The notes under the pieces are model-generated. The model was not told the origin of the DNA. It did no database searches and saw only the letters and a program-made list of their open reading frames with translations. This document shows positions 55,509-64,000 of a DNA stretch of 64,000 bases, one piece after another. The translations under genes were made by a program, and so were the position numbers. Positions within the stretch are counted from its first letter, which is position 1, and every line of letters starts with the position of its first letter. Source of the stretch: Humisphaera borealis (GTDB lineage Bacteria > Planctomycetota > Phycisphaerae > Tepidisphaerales > Tepidisphaeraceae); assembly GCF_015169395.1 (NCBI RefSeq), contig NZ_CP063458.1, forward strand, positions 4,030,001-4,094,000, in the 5' to 3' direction.

Positions 55509-56210
55509 TAACCAGGCGAGAGCACTCGGAAGTTCAGAATTCCAACACACGGGGTCGTGCCCGCCATCGTATTCGTGGCAGTGAATCTCGTGACCAGCGT
55601 CGGTCATGCGCTTCGCAAGTCGGCGCACGGAGGCAACTTGGCTGGGCCTTTGAATCAGCGGCGTGGGAGGGTGTGACACGTTCTCACTCACTTCATGGAT
55701 GCCCACGCTGAGCCAGAATCGGTTCGCCTTCGTACCAGCGAGAGGCATTGAACTGGCAAGCCATTCGTCCTGCCACCACGCGGAAGGCGATTGCGCCAGC
55801 ACACCGGCAAAGATGCCGGGAGCGAGAACGGCCGTGTAAACCGCCTGAAGGGCGCTCAAACTGAGTCCACAGAGAAACAGGCGATCATGGTTCCCTACTT
55901 CTCGTTCGATCCATCGCGGCATGTCCGTGCCGAGAAAGGACGCAAAGCTCTCATTGCAGATGTATTCCACCTGTCGGTTGGCTGCGGAGACAGAAGAGAG
56001 ATAGACCCTGTTCAGAGCGGGCAATGTCCCATCTGCCTGAGCTTCACGGATGCGCTCAGAAGCCTTCACCCGGTCCCTGTATAACTCGCCATCCAGAAAG
56101 AGAAGGCAGTCTTTGGCATCGCCCGAAGCAGTCACGTCAATCCAGGCTGTACGTGGTGCGGGGAGCCCGTGGCTGGAGATCTGGTGTTCAGACATGGTGA
56201 GCGGGATCAT
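55497..56210 (-). CDS. Alpha/beta-hydrolase esterase
   Basis: This 237-residue cytoplasmic protein of the putative-esterase (Fes/enterochelin esterase D-like) type shows CLLFLDGELYRDR near residue 35, the nucleophile elbow LCGLSLSALQAVY near residue 113, and the late His in YDGGHDPVCW near residue 222. It probably cleaves an ester of unknown nature. The start codon overlaps the stop of the acetyltransferase gene (ATGA), so the two are translationally coupled. The last four codons and stop lie inside the 370-bp repeat, suggesting the 3' end was changed by the rearrangement. Confidence 0.75.
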   Translation of the reverse strand: MIPLTMSEHQISSHGLPAPRTAWIDVTASGDAKDCLLFLDGELYRDRVKASERIREAQADGTLPALNRVYLSSVSAANRQVEYICNESFASFLGTDMPRWIEREVGNHDRLFLCGLSLSALQAVYTAVLAPGIFAGVLAQSPSAWWQDEWLASSMPLAGTKANRFWLSVGIHEVSENVSHPPTPLIQRPSQVASVRRLAKRMTDAGHEIHCHEYDGGHDPVCWNSELPSALAWLLLK

Positions 56211-56653
56211 ACGTCGGTGGGTGGGATATTTTTCTGGATGCGTTTGCCCATACTTACTCTTTGCTCCACGGCGTAACCCATGGAAGAGTAGAATGCCGCA
56301 ACTGCCTCATTGCCTTCCATGATCTGAAGATTGATCTTCATGCAGCCTCTCGCCGCCAACGCGATCTCTGCATGGGTGACAAGTCGTGAGCCGATGCCTT
56401 GTTTCCGGTATCCTGGATGCACGGCGACCGAGTAAATCCAGCCCCGATGGCCATCGTACCCGGCGATAATCGTGCCAATGATCCCAGGGTCATTGATGGC
56501 CACGAAGAACAGCCCGTCACAGACTGCGATCTTCTTCTCGATAACGAGCGAGGGGCAGTTGTGAGCCGCATCGTAACCGAAAACAGTTTCCCATAACGCG
56601 ACGACTTCGTTGCGGTGAATGGCATTCTCGAAGGGGGCGATGGTGATGGTCAT
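56207..56653 (-). CDS. GNAT-family N-acetyltransferase (YpeA-like)
   Basis: This 148-residue protein has an N-terminal RNEVVALWETVFGYDAAHNC helix. The acetyl-CoA site WIYSVAVHPGYRKQGIGSRL carries the Q/RxxGxG/A motif, and NEAVAAFYSSMGYAVEQRVS near the end fits GNAT motif B. It is similar in layout to YpeA. The ATG at 56653 gives the family's usual length; upstream in-frame codons lack similarity. It is the first gene of a two-gene operon with the esterase. Confidence 0.85.
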   Translation of the reverse strand: MTITIAPFENAIHRNEVVALWETVFGYDAAHNCPSLVIEKKIAVCDGLFFVAINDPGIIGTIIAGYDGHRGWIYSVAVHPGYRKQGIGSRLVTHAEIALAARGCMKINLQIMEGNEAVAAFYSSMGYAVEQRVSMGKRIQKNIPPTDV

Positions 56654-56851
56654 TTGCTTACGATGATATCCGGCTGCTGAATGAAGCAACCGGTGATCGT
56701 TCTTTGGCTTGATGCCGGCGGGTACGTGTCTGAGATGGCTGCTTTGGGATCTCAGAATGTCTATTTGACCGCCAGCGTCTAGTACCAATTGTCCTTCGAG
56801 TTCGAACCCGTTGGATTGCCGATGGCTTGAATTCTGAGACCCTCGCGCTCA

Positions 56852-57223
56852 GACCGGCTTGTAGCCGGGCAGCCCAGAAGATCGATGCCGCCGTCATTGT
56901 CGCCGCCGCTTTTCGGAATGAGTATGGCGGACGAAACCATGCAGTTTGCGCCCGGGAACCGAAGACAACCAGCCGTTAACCTGTGGCCGCTGGTCTCTCG
57001 TTCTCGTTCGACCAGAGACTTTCGGGCCAATCAGGCCAGACACGGGGCGGTTGGGCGCGGTAGGCGAAGACTCAGAAGCGCGACGAGAGACTCCGACCGA
57101 GACCGCCCGGATCGCTAAACCCTCGCGGACGAGGGCAAAACAAACGAAAACGCCGAGGCGGTTAGCCTCGGCGTTTCGTCTTAACCAGCGGGTCGCGATT
57201 TCTCGCGGCCGTCATTTGAGTAG
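56852..57223. repeat. 370-bp direct repeat, copy 2
   Basis: This is the second copy of the segment at 55143-55508. It ends exactly at the 3' terminal bases of a tRNA-Met half gene (TAG at 57221-57223), showing that the repeat is the DNA downstream of that tRNA. Confidence 0.85.
57149..57180. terminator. Terminator-like hairpin in repeat copy 2
   Basis: A perfect 11-bp stem (57149-57159 with 57165-57175) is flanked by A-rich and T-rich runs, so it is possibly bidirectional. It lies about 45 bases past the 3' end of the tRNA-Met scar, in the place of a tRNA terminator. Confidence 0.6.
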
Positions 57224-57262
57224 CGGGGGGAGGGTTCGAACCTCCAACCTCCGGGTTATGAG
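57221..57262 (-). tRNA. 3' half of tRNA-Met(CAT), attachment-site-like scar
   Basis: On the minus strand: anticodon loop CTCATAA, then CCCGG, T arm GGAGG-TTCGAAC-CCTCC and acceptor strand CCCGCTA. The 5' half is absent: upstream bases cannot form the anticodon stem or a D arm. Confidence 0.65.
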
Positions 57263-57360
57263 CGTCTTCGACGCCAAAACCGTAACTCTCTTTGTAGACT
57301 CAAACTCACGACGACCCCACGGTTTACGACCGTGAGCCGTACACAAACGTGTTAGCCATG

Positions 57361-57567
57361 TTAGCCATGTTTTTCCATTTCGGGGGCCAACTTGGGGTCC
57401 CATTTTTCCCGGCCCGTTTTACCCCCTACCTCCGGGGTATCAACCCGACGAGCGACTGTGCATCGTGCATCGTCGAACCAATCCGCCGCTACCGACGCGT
57501 CTCCCCCAAGATCTTCCAGAGCCAGTTGCTTTTTGAACCACTTGAAAACTTTTTTCGGCAAATCCGA
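57361..57567 (-). pseudogene. C-terminal remnant of an unrecognised gene next to the tRNA-Met scar
   Basis: The minus-strand frame reads KKVFKWFKKQLALEDLGGDA, SVAADWFDDARCTVARRVDT and REKWDPKLAPEMEKHG before a stop at 57361. The charged/aromatic mix looks like real coding sequence. Its place directly beside a tRNA scar would fit an integrase end, but no integrase catalytic motif is present, so the identity stays open. Confidence 0.25.
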
Positions 57568-57596
57568 AGGCGCTCGGCGAGGTATTAGGTAGAGCC

Positions 57597-58124
57597 ATGC
57601 CGTCGCCGACACCCGAACCCGATCATGCCGACTTTCTCCGCCTCTACGCGGAGCATCAGGGAGCGTTGCAGACCTTTGTCCGCTCACTGCTCTGCTCACG
57701 TGAGGAGGCGGCGGAGGTGATGCAAGAGGTGCTCATCGTGTTGTGGCAGAAATTTGACCAAGTCCAGGAATTTCGGCCCTGGGCCTTCGGTGTGGCCAGG
57801 AACATGGTGCTGCGTCATTTGCGCGCTCGAAAACAGGACCGGCATGTGTTCGGCGAGGATCTGGTTAATCAACTCGCCGACGATGCTGCGAACCTGGTGG
57901 AGCGTCATGCAGGGCATCGCGAGGCGTTGCAGGAGTGCTTGAACAAGCTTCCCGCCGCTCAACGCCAACTTGTGCTTACGGCCTACACGAAAGGAACTCG
58001 TATTGACGATCTCGCGACGCGGCGCGGCCAGACGCCGATGTCGCTCTACAAAGTACTGCACCGCATCCGGCAGGCTTTGCTGGAGTGTGTGCAACGCACC
58101 GTTGCGAAGGGGGAACCCGCATGA
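57597..58124 (+). CDS. ECF-type RNA polymerase sigma factor (planctomycete family)
   Basis: This 175-residue protein has sigma-2 (LRLYAEHQGALQTFVRSLLC, EVMQEVLIVLWQKFDQ, FRPWAFGVARNMVLRHLRAR) and sigma-4 (LNKLPAAQRQLVLTAYTKGT, LATRRGQTPMSLYKVLHRIR). It directs RNA polymerase to a small regulon. It is the first gene of an apparent five-gene operon, overlapping the anti-sigma gene by 4 bp. The presence of three sulfatases behind it suggests that it responds to sulfated glycans. No clear ribosome site is seen. Confidence 0.92.
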   Translation: MPSPTPEPDHADFLRLYAEHQGALQTFVRSLLCSREEAAEVMQEVLIVLWQKFDQVQEFRPWAFGVARNMVLRHLRARKQDRHVFGEDLVNQLADDAANLVERHAGHREALQECLNKLPAAQRQLVLTAYTKGTRIDDLATRRGQTPMSLYKVLHRIRQALLECVQRTVAKGEPA

Positions 58125-59029
58125 ATACGGGCCCACACGAGATGATCCAACGCCGTCTCTCTGGCACGATGACCGAGGTCGAGGCGTCCGAGCTTCAGGC
58201 GGCTCTCGGGTCGGACGCGGAGCTGCGTCGTCTCTACCTCGACTATATGAACCTGGACGTCGTCCTGGCCTCCAAGGCAGAGAGTAGTGAAGGGACACGC
58301 GAGTTGATCGTCTCTCGGGTAAACCGTCCGGTGTCACGCGGGTTCCAATGGCGTCGCCTCTCGGCGGCGGCGTCGGTTGGGCTGCTGGTTGGGCTATTCA
58401 GTGCCTCCTTGGTGTACGGATTCGTCATGCGGCGGCAGGTGAAGACCCAGTCTGTTTTGACGGAGGGATTTGAAGATGTGGCGGTGCCCCGCGATCAAGG
58501 CGTCCCACATCGAGTCGGCGTGTGGTCCGGCGATTTGCTGGCCCCGCAGGGTGCTGAGCGAGGTGTAACGCCCGCCGAAGGGCTGCGCATGGTAGCGCTT
58601 CCGCCGGTGGAAAAGAGAAAGTTTAGCTATGCCTTTCGATTCCTGGATATGGCTGCGCTTCCCGAGAATGGGACGGCTCCATCTCGCCGGATTGAAGTGA
58701 CGGCGCGGTTTCAGGGTGCATTGCCGGGGGTGCAGGATCGATTCCAGATTCGTCTCGCCGCCTTTTCCGAGGACGCCGAAGGCGCGCGTGCGATCTGGGT
58801 CGGCGGACAGGTGAATGAGCAGGCGCTGATCCACGTGGCCAAGACCGTAACGACCGCCCCAGATGTCAGTGGCTGGACGACGTTGCAACTCTCGACCGAT
58901 GTACCCGCCGGAGCAAAACATCTGCTCATTTCGCTCGCCGCGGGAGTTGCAGATGACGAGGCACCCAAGACCGAGCATTATCTGGATGATGTGCAGGTCC
59001 GGCTCATCAACCACGAAGCACCGCCTTAG
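58121..59029 (+). CDS. Anti-sigma-factor-like membrane protein (FecR-type position) with extracytoplasmic domain
   Basis: This 302-residue protein has a cytoplasmic N-terminus (MIQRRLSGTMTEVEASELQA, LRRLYLDYMNLDVVLASKA) of the planctomycete anti-sigma type. One membrane segment follows at about residues 76-98 (SAAASVGLLVGLFSASLVYGF). The extracytoplasmic part is a jelly-roll-like region that may sense a carbohydrate. The start codon overlaps the sigma factor stop (ATGA). It probably holds the sigma factor inactive until a signal is sensed outside. The exact mechanism is inferred from gene order. Confidence 0.8.
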   Translation: MNTGPHEMIQRRLSGTMTEVEASELQAALGSDAELRRLYLDYMNLDVVLASKAESSEGTRELIVSRVNRPVSRGFQWRRLSAAASVGLLVGLFSASLVYGFVMRRQVKTQSVLTEGFEDVAVPRDQGVPHRVGVWSGDLLAPQGAERGVTPAEGLRMVALPPVEKRKFSYAFRFLDMAALPENGTAPSRRIEVTARFQGALPGVQDRFQIRLAAFSEDAEGARAIWVGGQVNEQALIHVAKTVTTAPDVSGWTTLQLSTDVPAGAKHLLISLAAGVADDEAPKTEHYLDDVQVRLINHEAPP

Positions 59030-59086
59030 CAACCAGTTGGCAATCGAAAGTGTTCTTCAGTCGCTCCATTTCTCTTTCTAGTTCCC

Positions 59087-60997
59087 ATGATGAAACACGC
59101 CGCCATTATTCTCGTCGCACTGCTGCTTCTCGCGCCCCGTCTGGTTGCCGCTCCTCCCAACGTGGTCTACCTGTTTGCGGATGATCTTGGCTGGAGTGAC
59201 ATCAGCGCGCATCCGGGGGGAAGCATTCCCACGCCGAACATCGACCGCTTGTTCAAGCAAGGGTGCGAGCTTCGTAACTTCATGGGCTGGTGCGTGTGCT
59301 CGCCGACCCGGGCGATGCTGCTTACCGGGCGGCATCCGTTTCGCGTCGGCACCGGGCCAGAGACGGGCGGCGAATTGGAGAAGGCCGAGGCGACCATCGC
59401 TGAAGGCTTCAAGGCCAATGGCTATACCACCGGCGTCTTTGGGAAGTGGCACAACGGCGAAGACCCCGACACGGCGGAATATCGCGCGGCTTATGCCGAG
59501 GCGTTCAAGGCGATGCCGAACAAGAAGTTCAAGGGTGGGCTCGGTGTAAACGAGCACGGCTTCGACGAGGCCTGGGTCTATTATGGCGGCGGAGCCGACT
59601 ACTTCACTCGGCGCACCGCCGGTGGAAGAGGGCCAGTAAGCTGGTGGCATAACCGTGAGTTCCGCCCACAGGATGCGGGCTACACGGAGGACTTCATCGT
59701 GCAGCACGTCATGGAGTTCATCCGGGCAAACAAGGAGCATCCGTTCTTCTGCTATGTGCCGTTCCACATCGTGCATGCTCCTTTGCAGGCAAAGGATTCC
59801 GACCTCAAGGACGTGGACCCGAAGGTGACCGACGAGACCAAGCGGACTTACGCCGCGATGGTGCAGGCACTGGACAAGAACGTCGGCGCCATCCTGGGCG
59901 AACTTGACAAGCTCGGGCTGCGCGACAACACGATTGTCGTCTTCACCAGCGACAACGGCGCGACCATGGACGGCAGCAACCTGCCCTTCAAAGGGGGCAA
60001 GCACTCCATCTACGAAGGCGGCACGCATCTGCCCACCGTTATTCATTGGCCCAAGGGGAAGGTCGCCGGCGGCGCCTGGGATGGGCTTTGCGGCGCGCTC
60101 GATATGTTTCCCACGTTGATGGCAATGGCCGATTTGAAAATGCCGGAGACACGTCCGCTCGACGGCAAGAACATCTGGCCCGCGCTGCGCGACAACGGCC
60201 CCAGCCCCGTCGAAAGCTATTACTGGGCTTGGCACAATGAAGATGCCATCCGCACGGACGAATGGCGGTTGCACCGCTTCTTCGATCGCAACGAGCTCTA
60301 CAACATCCGCACCGATATCGGCGAGACGAAAAACGTTGCCGACGCCAATCCCGAGGTCGTGAAATCACTCACCGGAAGAATGGATGCGTGGACAGATTCG
60401 CTCGGAGCCGCGCTGACCCACCAGGCAGTACCCAGGAAGCTCGATGCCAAGCCCGCGCCCGAAGGGGAAGTGCTGGAAGTCTCCGTCACTGTGGCCGCAG
60501 ATGCCAAACCGAAGGACCAACTGGTCGTACCCATCGCGAGCTTTGGCGGCAATCAATTCGCCACCGACTACATCGAGTATGACATCGCCATTGCACCAGA
60601 CAGCCTGCGTCGGGGCTTCTATTACTCGCCATTCAAAGGCAACGACAGCAAGGCATTGAAGCTCGACTTCAAACGCGGCGAAGGCATCGATCAATTCGGT
60701 CGAGAACAAGCCATCGGGCCTGAGGTGCAAGGCGGGCCGGGCGTGTGGGAGCATCGCATCATCGGCCTTTGCAGCAGCGCCCCTGGGATCCTGCCACGCC
60801 ATGGCTTGGTCTTCAAAGGCGGCAAGCCCGGTACTTACAAGGTCTATCTCGACAACCTCCGCATCCGGCACGTCGACGGCAGCACCACGCCGATCTGGAC
60901 CCATGGCAAGGACACCCGATCCGCCAGGTTCGAGGCGAACGAGCTATTCAAAGACCTGAAGGTCCGTACCGTTGATGTCGCCGAAGTCGGCAAATAA
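59087..60997 (+). CDS. Secreted formylglycine-dependent sulfatase with C-terminal extension
   Basis: This 636-residue protein has a signal peptide (residues 1-22, IILVALLLLAPRLVAA). The type I sulfatase signature CSPTRAMLLTG carries Cys71, to be converted to formylglycine. Calcium ligands lie in FADDLGWSD and FTSDNGA, and GKWHNG completes the site. The last about 170 residues (FIEVSVTVAADAKPKDQL area to VRTVDVAEVGK) form a beta-rich module beyond the usual sulfatase tail, perhaps carbohydrate-binding. It removes sulfate esters from a glycan outside the cytoplasm. It is in the sigma-factor operon, 57 bp after the anti-sigma gene. Confidence 0.9.
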   Translation: MMKHAAIILVALLLLAPRLVAAPPNVVYLFADDLGWSDISAHPGGSIPTPNIDRLFKQGCELRNFMGWCVCSPTRAMLLTGRHPFRVGTGPETGGELEKAEATIAEGFKANGYTTGVFGKWHNGEDPDTAEYRAAYAEAFKAMPNKKFKGGLGVNEHGFDEAWVYYGGGADYFTRRTAGGRGPVSWWHNREFRPQDAGYTEDFIVQHVMEFIRANKEHPFFCYVPFHIVHAPLQAKDSDLKDVDPKVTDETKRTYAAMVQALDKNVGAILGELDKLGLRDNTIVVFTSDNGATMDGSNLPFKGGKHSIYEGGTHLPTVIHWPKGKVAGGAWDGLCGALDMFPTLMAMADLKMPETRPLDGKNIWPALRDNGPSPVESYYWAWHNEDAIRTDEWRLHRFFDRNELYNIRTDIGETKNVADANPEVVKSLTGRMDAWTDSLGAALTHQAVPRKLDAKPAPEGEVLEVSVTVAADAKPKDQLVVPIASFGGNQFATDYIEYDIAIAPDSLRRGFYYSPFKGNDSKALKLDFKRGEGIDQFGREQAIGPEVQGGPGVWEHRIIGLCSSAPGILPRHGLVFKGGKPGTYKVYLDNLRIRHVDGSTTPIWTHGKDTRSARFEANELFKDLKVRTVDVAEVGK

Positions 60998-61036
60998 CAG
61001 CCCTTGTGACCCTTGTCGTGTCGAGGAAGCGTGACC

Positions 61037-62635
61037 ATGAGAACTACCACTCTCCTTCTGGCGGCACTGTCGCTACTGGTCTTGGCCGGCGATGCACTTG
61101 CGGGGGACAATACCAAATCGCGTCCCCCCAACATCCTCTTCATCATCACCGACCAGCAGCGCTGGGATGCGATGAGTTGCGCGGGCAACAAGGTGCTCAA
61201 GACACCAAATCTCGACAAACTCGCGTCCCAAGGAGTACGCTTCGCGAACTTCTACTCGGCTTGTCCCGTCTGTGTGCCTGCCCGCACGGCAATCCTTACC
61301 GGGCACAGCATTGAGTCCAACAAGGTGCTGTCCAATGCGGATGTCGACAAGACCGACGCACCGGCATTTCCGTCGTTCGATCAGATCCTTCTGCGCAGCG
61401 GCTACCATGGCGAATACCATGGCAAGTATCACAGCCCCTACCATCTCGCGCTCGACTACACGCATCCAGTGATGTGGCTCAACGGCAAGAAGGCTCCGCC
61501 CGGCTGCAAGGCCACCATGTCCGAGAGCGAAGCCTTTCGCGCCTATCTCGAAAAGAATGTCGCGAAGAGGCCCCTGCGCACGGGCGAGTTGCTTCAGGCG
61601 AATGGAATCTACACGCCAATTGAGTTGGATGGACGATTCGGTAAACCCGACGCACCCAAAGGTTCTCAAGCCGAGTCTTATGGACGCCTGGAAGCTCCTG
61701 CGGAGCACAGCCTGGCGGCGTTCACCGCGAAGGAAGGGCTCGACGCCTTGGACCGACTGAAGGACGGACCGTTTACGCTCACCATTTCCATCGGCCCACC
61801 ACACCCGCCGATGATCGTCTCGGAACCCTATTACAGCATGTATCCTCCGAAGAACATTGCGCCGCCCGTGAGCATAGGCGATCCTCGGACGAATTCTCCT
61901 TATGCGGACAAATCCGGGGAAGGTCTGCTCTATCGCCGTCCGCCGCTCATCCAGCAAATGACGTCGATCTACTACGGTATGGTCACGGAAGTGGATGACT
62001 GGATCGGCAAGATTCTCACGCGCCTCGACGAGCTCGGGTTATCCGACAACACGCTGGTGGTGTTCACCAGCGACCACGGCGAGATGCTCGGCGATCACGG
62101 GATGCACGGCAAATTTGTGTTTTACGAGGGATCTGTCCACGTTCCGCTGCTCCTGCGCCTGCCCGGCACCATCAAGCCGGGCACGGTCATCAAAGCACCT
62201 GCTTCGCACATCGATCTCTTTCCGACGATTCTCGATTACTGCGGCAAAGCCGGACACGAATCTGAAGGCCGCAGTTTGCGTCCGCTCATTGAGGGTCGGG
62301 AGGATGGAAACGGCCGCATCGCCGTCTCCGAATGGCCGGCCACGAGAGTGCCCGGCTTCATGGTATGCGATGGTCGGTGGAAGCTCCTTTACGGTCGCGA
62401 GGCAAATGCGCCATCGCTCGATGCACTCTACGATTTGCAGACCGACCCGCAGGAGTTGAACAATCTAATCGGCAACAATCCCGACAGAGAAAAGCACCGC
62501 GCGGAAGCAGAATGGATGAAAGCCTGGCTCGTCGATTGGCTCACACGCGTGAAGTCGCCACACCTGGATTCTGTCCGCCAGCGGCCCTTCCTCGCCGACA
62601 GTCAGCCTATAAAGAATGCTCCGAAACAAAATTGA
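61037..62635 (+). CDS. Secreted formylglycine-dependent sulfatase
   Basis: This 532-residue protein has a signal peptide (LLLAALSLLVLAGDALAG). The signature CVPARTAILTG uses Cys79 as formylglycine precursor, and FIITDQQRWD and FTSDHGEMLGDHG supply metal ligands. The pattern ITDQQRWDAM is common among sulfatases of choline-sulfatase/heparan-type groups, but the substrate is open. The ATG at 61037 follows AGGAAG. It is in an operon with sulfatases on both sides (39 and 19 bp gaps). Confidence 0.9.
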   Translation: MRTTTLLLAALSLLVLAGDALAGDNTKSRPPNILFIITDQQRWDAMSCAGNKVLKTPNLDKLASQGVRFANFYSACPVCVPARTAILTGHSIESNKVLSNADVDKTDAPAFPSFDQILLRSGYHGEYHGKYHSPYHLALDYTHPVMWLNGKKAPPGCKATMSESEAFRAYLEKNVAKRPLRTGELLQANGIYTPIELDGRFGKPDAPKGSQAESYGRLEAPAEHSLAAFTAKEGLDALDRLKDGPFTLTISIGPPHPPMIVSEPYYSMYPPKNIAPPVSIGDPRTNSPYADKSGEGLLYRRPPLIQQMTSIYYGMVTEVDDWIGKILTRLDELGLSDNTLVVFTSDHGEMLGDHGMHGKFVFYEGSVHVPLLLRLPGTIKPGTVIKAPASHIDLFPTILDYCGKAGHESEGRSLRPLIEGREDGNGRIAVSEWPATRVPGFMVCDGRWKLLYGREANAPSLDALYDLQTDPQELNNLIGNNPDREKHRAEAEWMKAWLVDWLTRVKSPHLDSVRQRPFLADSQPIKNAPKQN

Positions 62636-62654
62636 CGCCCATGGGATTACTGCC

Positions 62655-64000
62655 ATGAAACATGCCATCTTCGCACTCGTGTTGTCGCTGCTCGCTCCGC
62701 TGACAGCACTACACGCGGCAACACCTGATACGAAGCCCAACATCGTCTTCATCCTGGCCGACGACCTGGGTCGCGGCGACCTGCACTGCTACGGACACCC
62801 GTATGCTCGCACGCCAAACATCGATTCGCTCGCGCGCGATGGCACGCGATTCATGCAGTACCACGCCACCGGCTGCACTTGCTGCCCGTCGCGCACGGGG
62901 CTGATGACCTCCAGGTTCCCGGCGACATATGCCACTTACCCCGCCAACGGCGGTTTTGCGAGCCACGTCACGATCACCGAGCTGCTGAAGAAGCAAGGCT
63001 ACGCCACTGGGCACTTTGGTAAATGGCATATCGGGCCGGTGGACAAGCCCGGAACGTATGGGATCGACGACATTATTTCGGGCGACGAGCAGGCAGGCGG
63101 AAAGAAAAAGCACGTCGACGAGCGCGGGCGCGACGCTCGCATCTATGACGATGCCATCAAGTTCGTAGAACAGCATAAGAATGGCCCGTTTTATATGAAT
63201 GTCTGGGGTCACATCCCCCACAATCCCGTAAGTCCCACCGACGCGCTGGTGAAACGATGGACGGGATTGAAAGTGAGCGAGAACGATTTCCCGTCGCAGA
63301 TGCAAGGCAAGTTTGACGACGTGCGGAAGGCGGGCGGCGACGTGGACGACGGGATGCGCCGATATCTGGCCGATATCGAATCCCTCGACGACGCCGTCGG
63401 CCGGCTGCTCAAGCGGATCGATGAACTGGGCCTGCGGGAGAACACCATCGTCGTCTTCAACAGCGACCAAGGCGCGGATATGACCAAAGCCGGCAACGGC
63501 GGATTGCGATTCAATCAGATGGGCTATAACGGCCCACAACGCGGCGGCAAGCACACGAACTGGCAAGGTGGACTTGATGTGCCCTGGATCGTGCGCTGGC
63601 CCAGCCACGTTCCGGCGGGCCGCACGGACGAGCAATCTGTCATCAGCGGCGCCGACTGGCTGCCGACGCTCTGCGCGATCACCGGCGTGAGAATCAACGC
63701 GGCCGACTTCGACGGCGAAGACGCATCGGCCGCGTGGCTCGGTAAAGGCCCGCATGTGCGCACCAAGCCGCTCTTCTGGAAGACCAGCTCGCCGGGTAGC
63801 GACTCGTTCATCCGCGAAGGCCAGTGGAAACTCCGGCGACCCACGCGAAGAAAAGACGGCGAACTCGAACTCTACGACATGGTCGCCGATCCTGCCGAAG
63901 TGAAGAACGTCGCCGCGCAGCGTCCCGAGATCGTGAAGCAGCTCTCGGCGAAGCTGGAAGCGTGGATCGCCACGTTGCCAAAGGAGTACATCAAGACAGA
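62655..64000 (+). CDS. Secreted formylglycine-dependent sulfatase (3' end outside window)
   Basis: The frame runs from the ATG at 62655 to the window edge, 448 codons without a stop. It has a signal peptide (IFALVLSLLAPLTALHAA). The site is CTCCPSRTGLMTS, with Cys76 fitting CxPSR. ILADDLGRGDL and FNSDQGADM are metal-binding segments, and ELYDMVADPAEVKNVA near the edge is the usual C-terminal motif, so only a few codons are missing. It is the third sulfatase of the operon. Confidence 0.9.
   Translation, partial: MKHAIFALVLSLLAPLTALHAATPDTKPNIVFILADDLGRGDLHCYGHPYARTPNIDSLARDGTRFMQYHATGCTCCPSRTGLMTSRFPATYATYPANGGFASHVTITELLKKQGYATGHFGKWHIGPVDKPGTYGIDDIISGDEQAGGKKKHVDERGRDARIYDDAIKFVEQHKNGPFYMNVWGHIPHNPVSPTDALVKRWTGLKVSENDFPSQMQGKFDDVRKAGGDVDDGMRRYLADIESLDDAVGRLLKRIDELGLRENTIVVFNSDQGADMTKAGNGGLRFNQMGYNGPQRGGKHTNWQGGLDVPWIVRWPSHVPAGRTDEQSVISGADWLPTLCAITGVRINAADFDGEDASAAWLGKGPHVRTKPLFWKTSSPGSDSFIREGQWKLRRPTRRKDGELELYDMVADPAEVKNVAAQRPEIVKQLSAKLEAWIATLPKEYIKT

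Noticed and set aside
55143-57223. The 370-bp repeats as a structured RNA such as tmRNA or RNase P RNA
   Set aside because: I looked for the tmRNA 5' end and tag sequence and for RNase P core motifs and found none. A repeat of tRNA-flanking DNA explains them better.

Overview
The window looks like a high-GC planctomycete chromosome, most likely a Phycisphaerae/Tepidisphaerales-type soil bacterium. The signs are PEP-CTERM surface proteins, LEPRxLL-type export signals, DUF1552/DUF1592 pairs, PVC-type dehydrogenase/cytochrome c proteins, an ECF sigma factor with its anti-sigma partner, and many formylglycine sulfatases. Species cannot be fixed from sequence reading alone.

Layout. 1-12.5 kb is ordinary chromosome: the end of a giant beta-strand-repeat PEP-CTERM protein, tRNA-Val, an M48 protease, DNA repair and DNA modification enzymes, a ThuA-like protein, a second PEP-CTERM protein, a flavin reductase, a HAD phosphatase and a quinone reductase. 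At 12.57-13.91 kb an intact ISL3-family insertion sequence with an 8-bp target duplication separates the quinone reductase from its terminator. 14-27.2 kb holds a UPF0173 hydrolase, a large SWIM/SNF2 ATPase, a REP-like inverted repeat, a 1171-residue dehydrogenase/HEAT/cytochrome protein and a DUF1592-DUF1552 operon.

The segment 27.3-44.3 kb is bounded by a 30-bp direct repeat made of the 3' half of tRNA-Gly(TCC): a complete gene at its right end and a displaced 3' half at its left end. This is the geometry of a tRNA-targeted genomic island. It carries two paralogous beta-helix surface proteins, a TrkA-C-like membrane protein, a serine recombinase, a trypsin-like protease, a decayed sulfatase, a DUF4838 protein, a DUF3311/SSS symporter pair, a large secreted glycoside hydrolase and a dead IS5-family element.

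44.5-64 kb holds DNA polymerase IV and a GH39-like glycosidase, followed by a patchwork of mobile and broken DNA. This includes two more tRNA 3'-half scars (Arg and Met), a phage-like replication initiator gene with iteron-like repeats inside it, a head-to-head fusion of two truncated genes (DUF1592 and a Ser/Thr kinase), an ankyrin/cytochrome c protein, and two 370-bp direct repeats around an esterase-acetyltransferase pair. The window ends in an apparent operon of ECF sigma factor, anti-sigma factor and three secreted sulfatases, the third running off the edge.

Functional theme: degradation of sulfated polysaccharides (sulfatases, glycosidases, sugar-acid-type DUF4838, an SSS transporter), surface display, and repeated insertion and decay of mobile DNA. 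A recurring regulatory feature is a TANNNT box exactly six bases before the start codon in at least six genes, which suggests leaderless transcripts.
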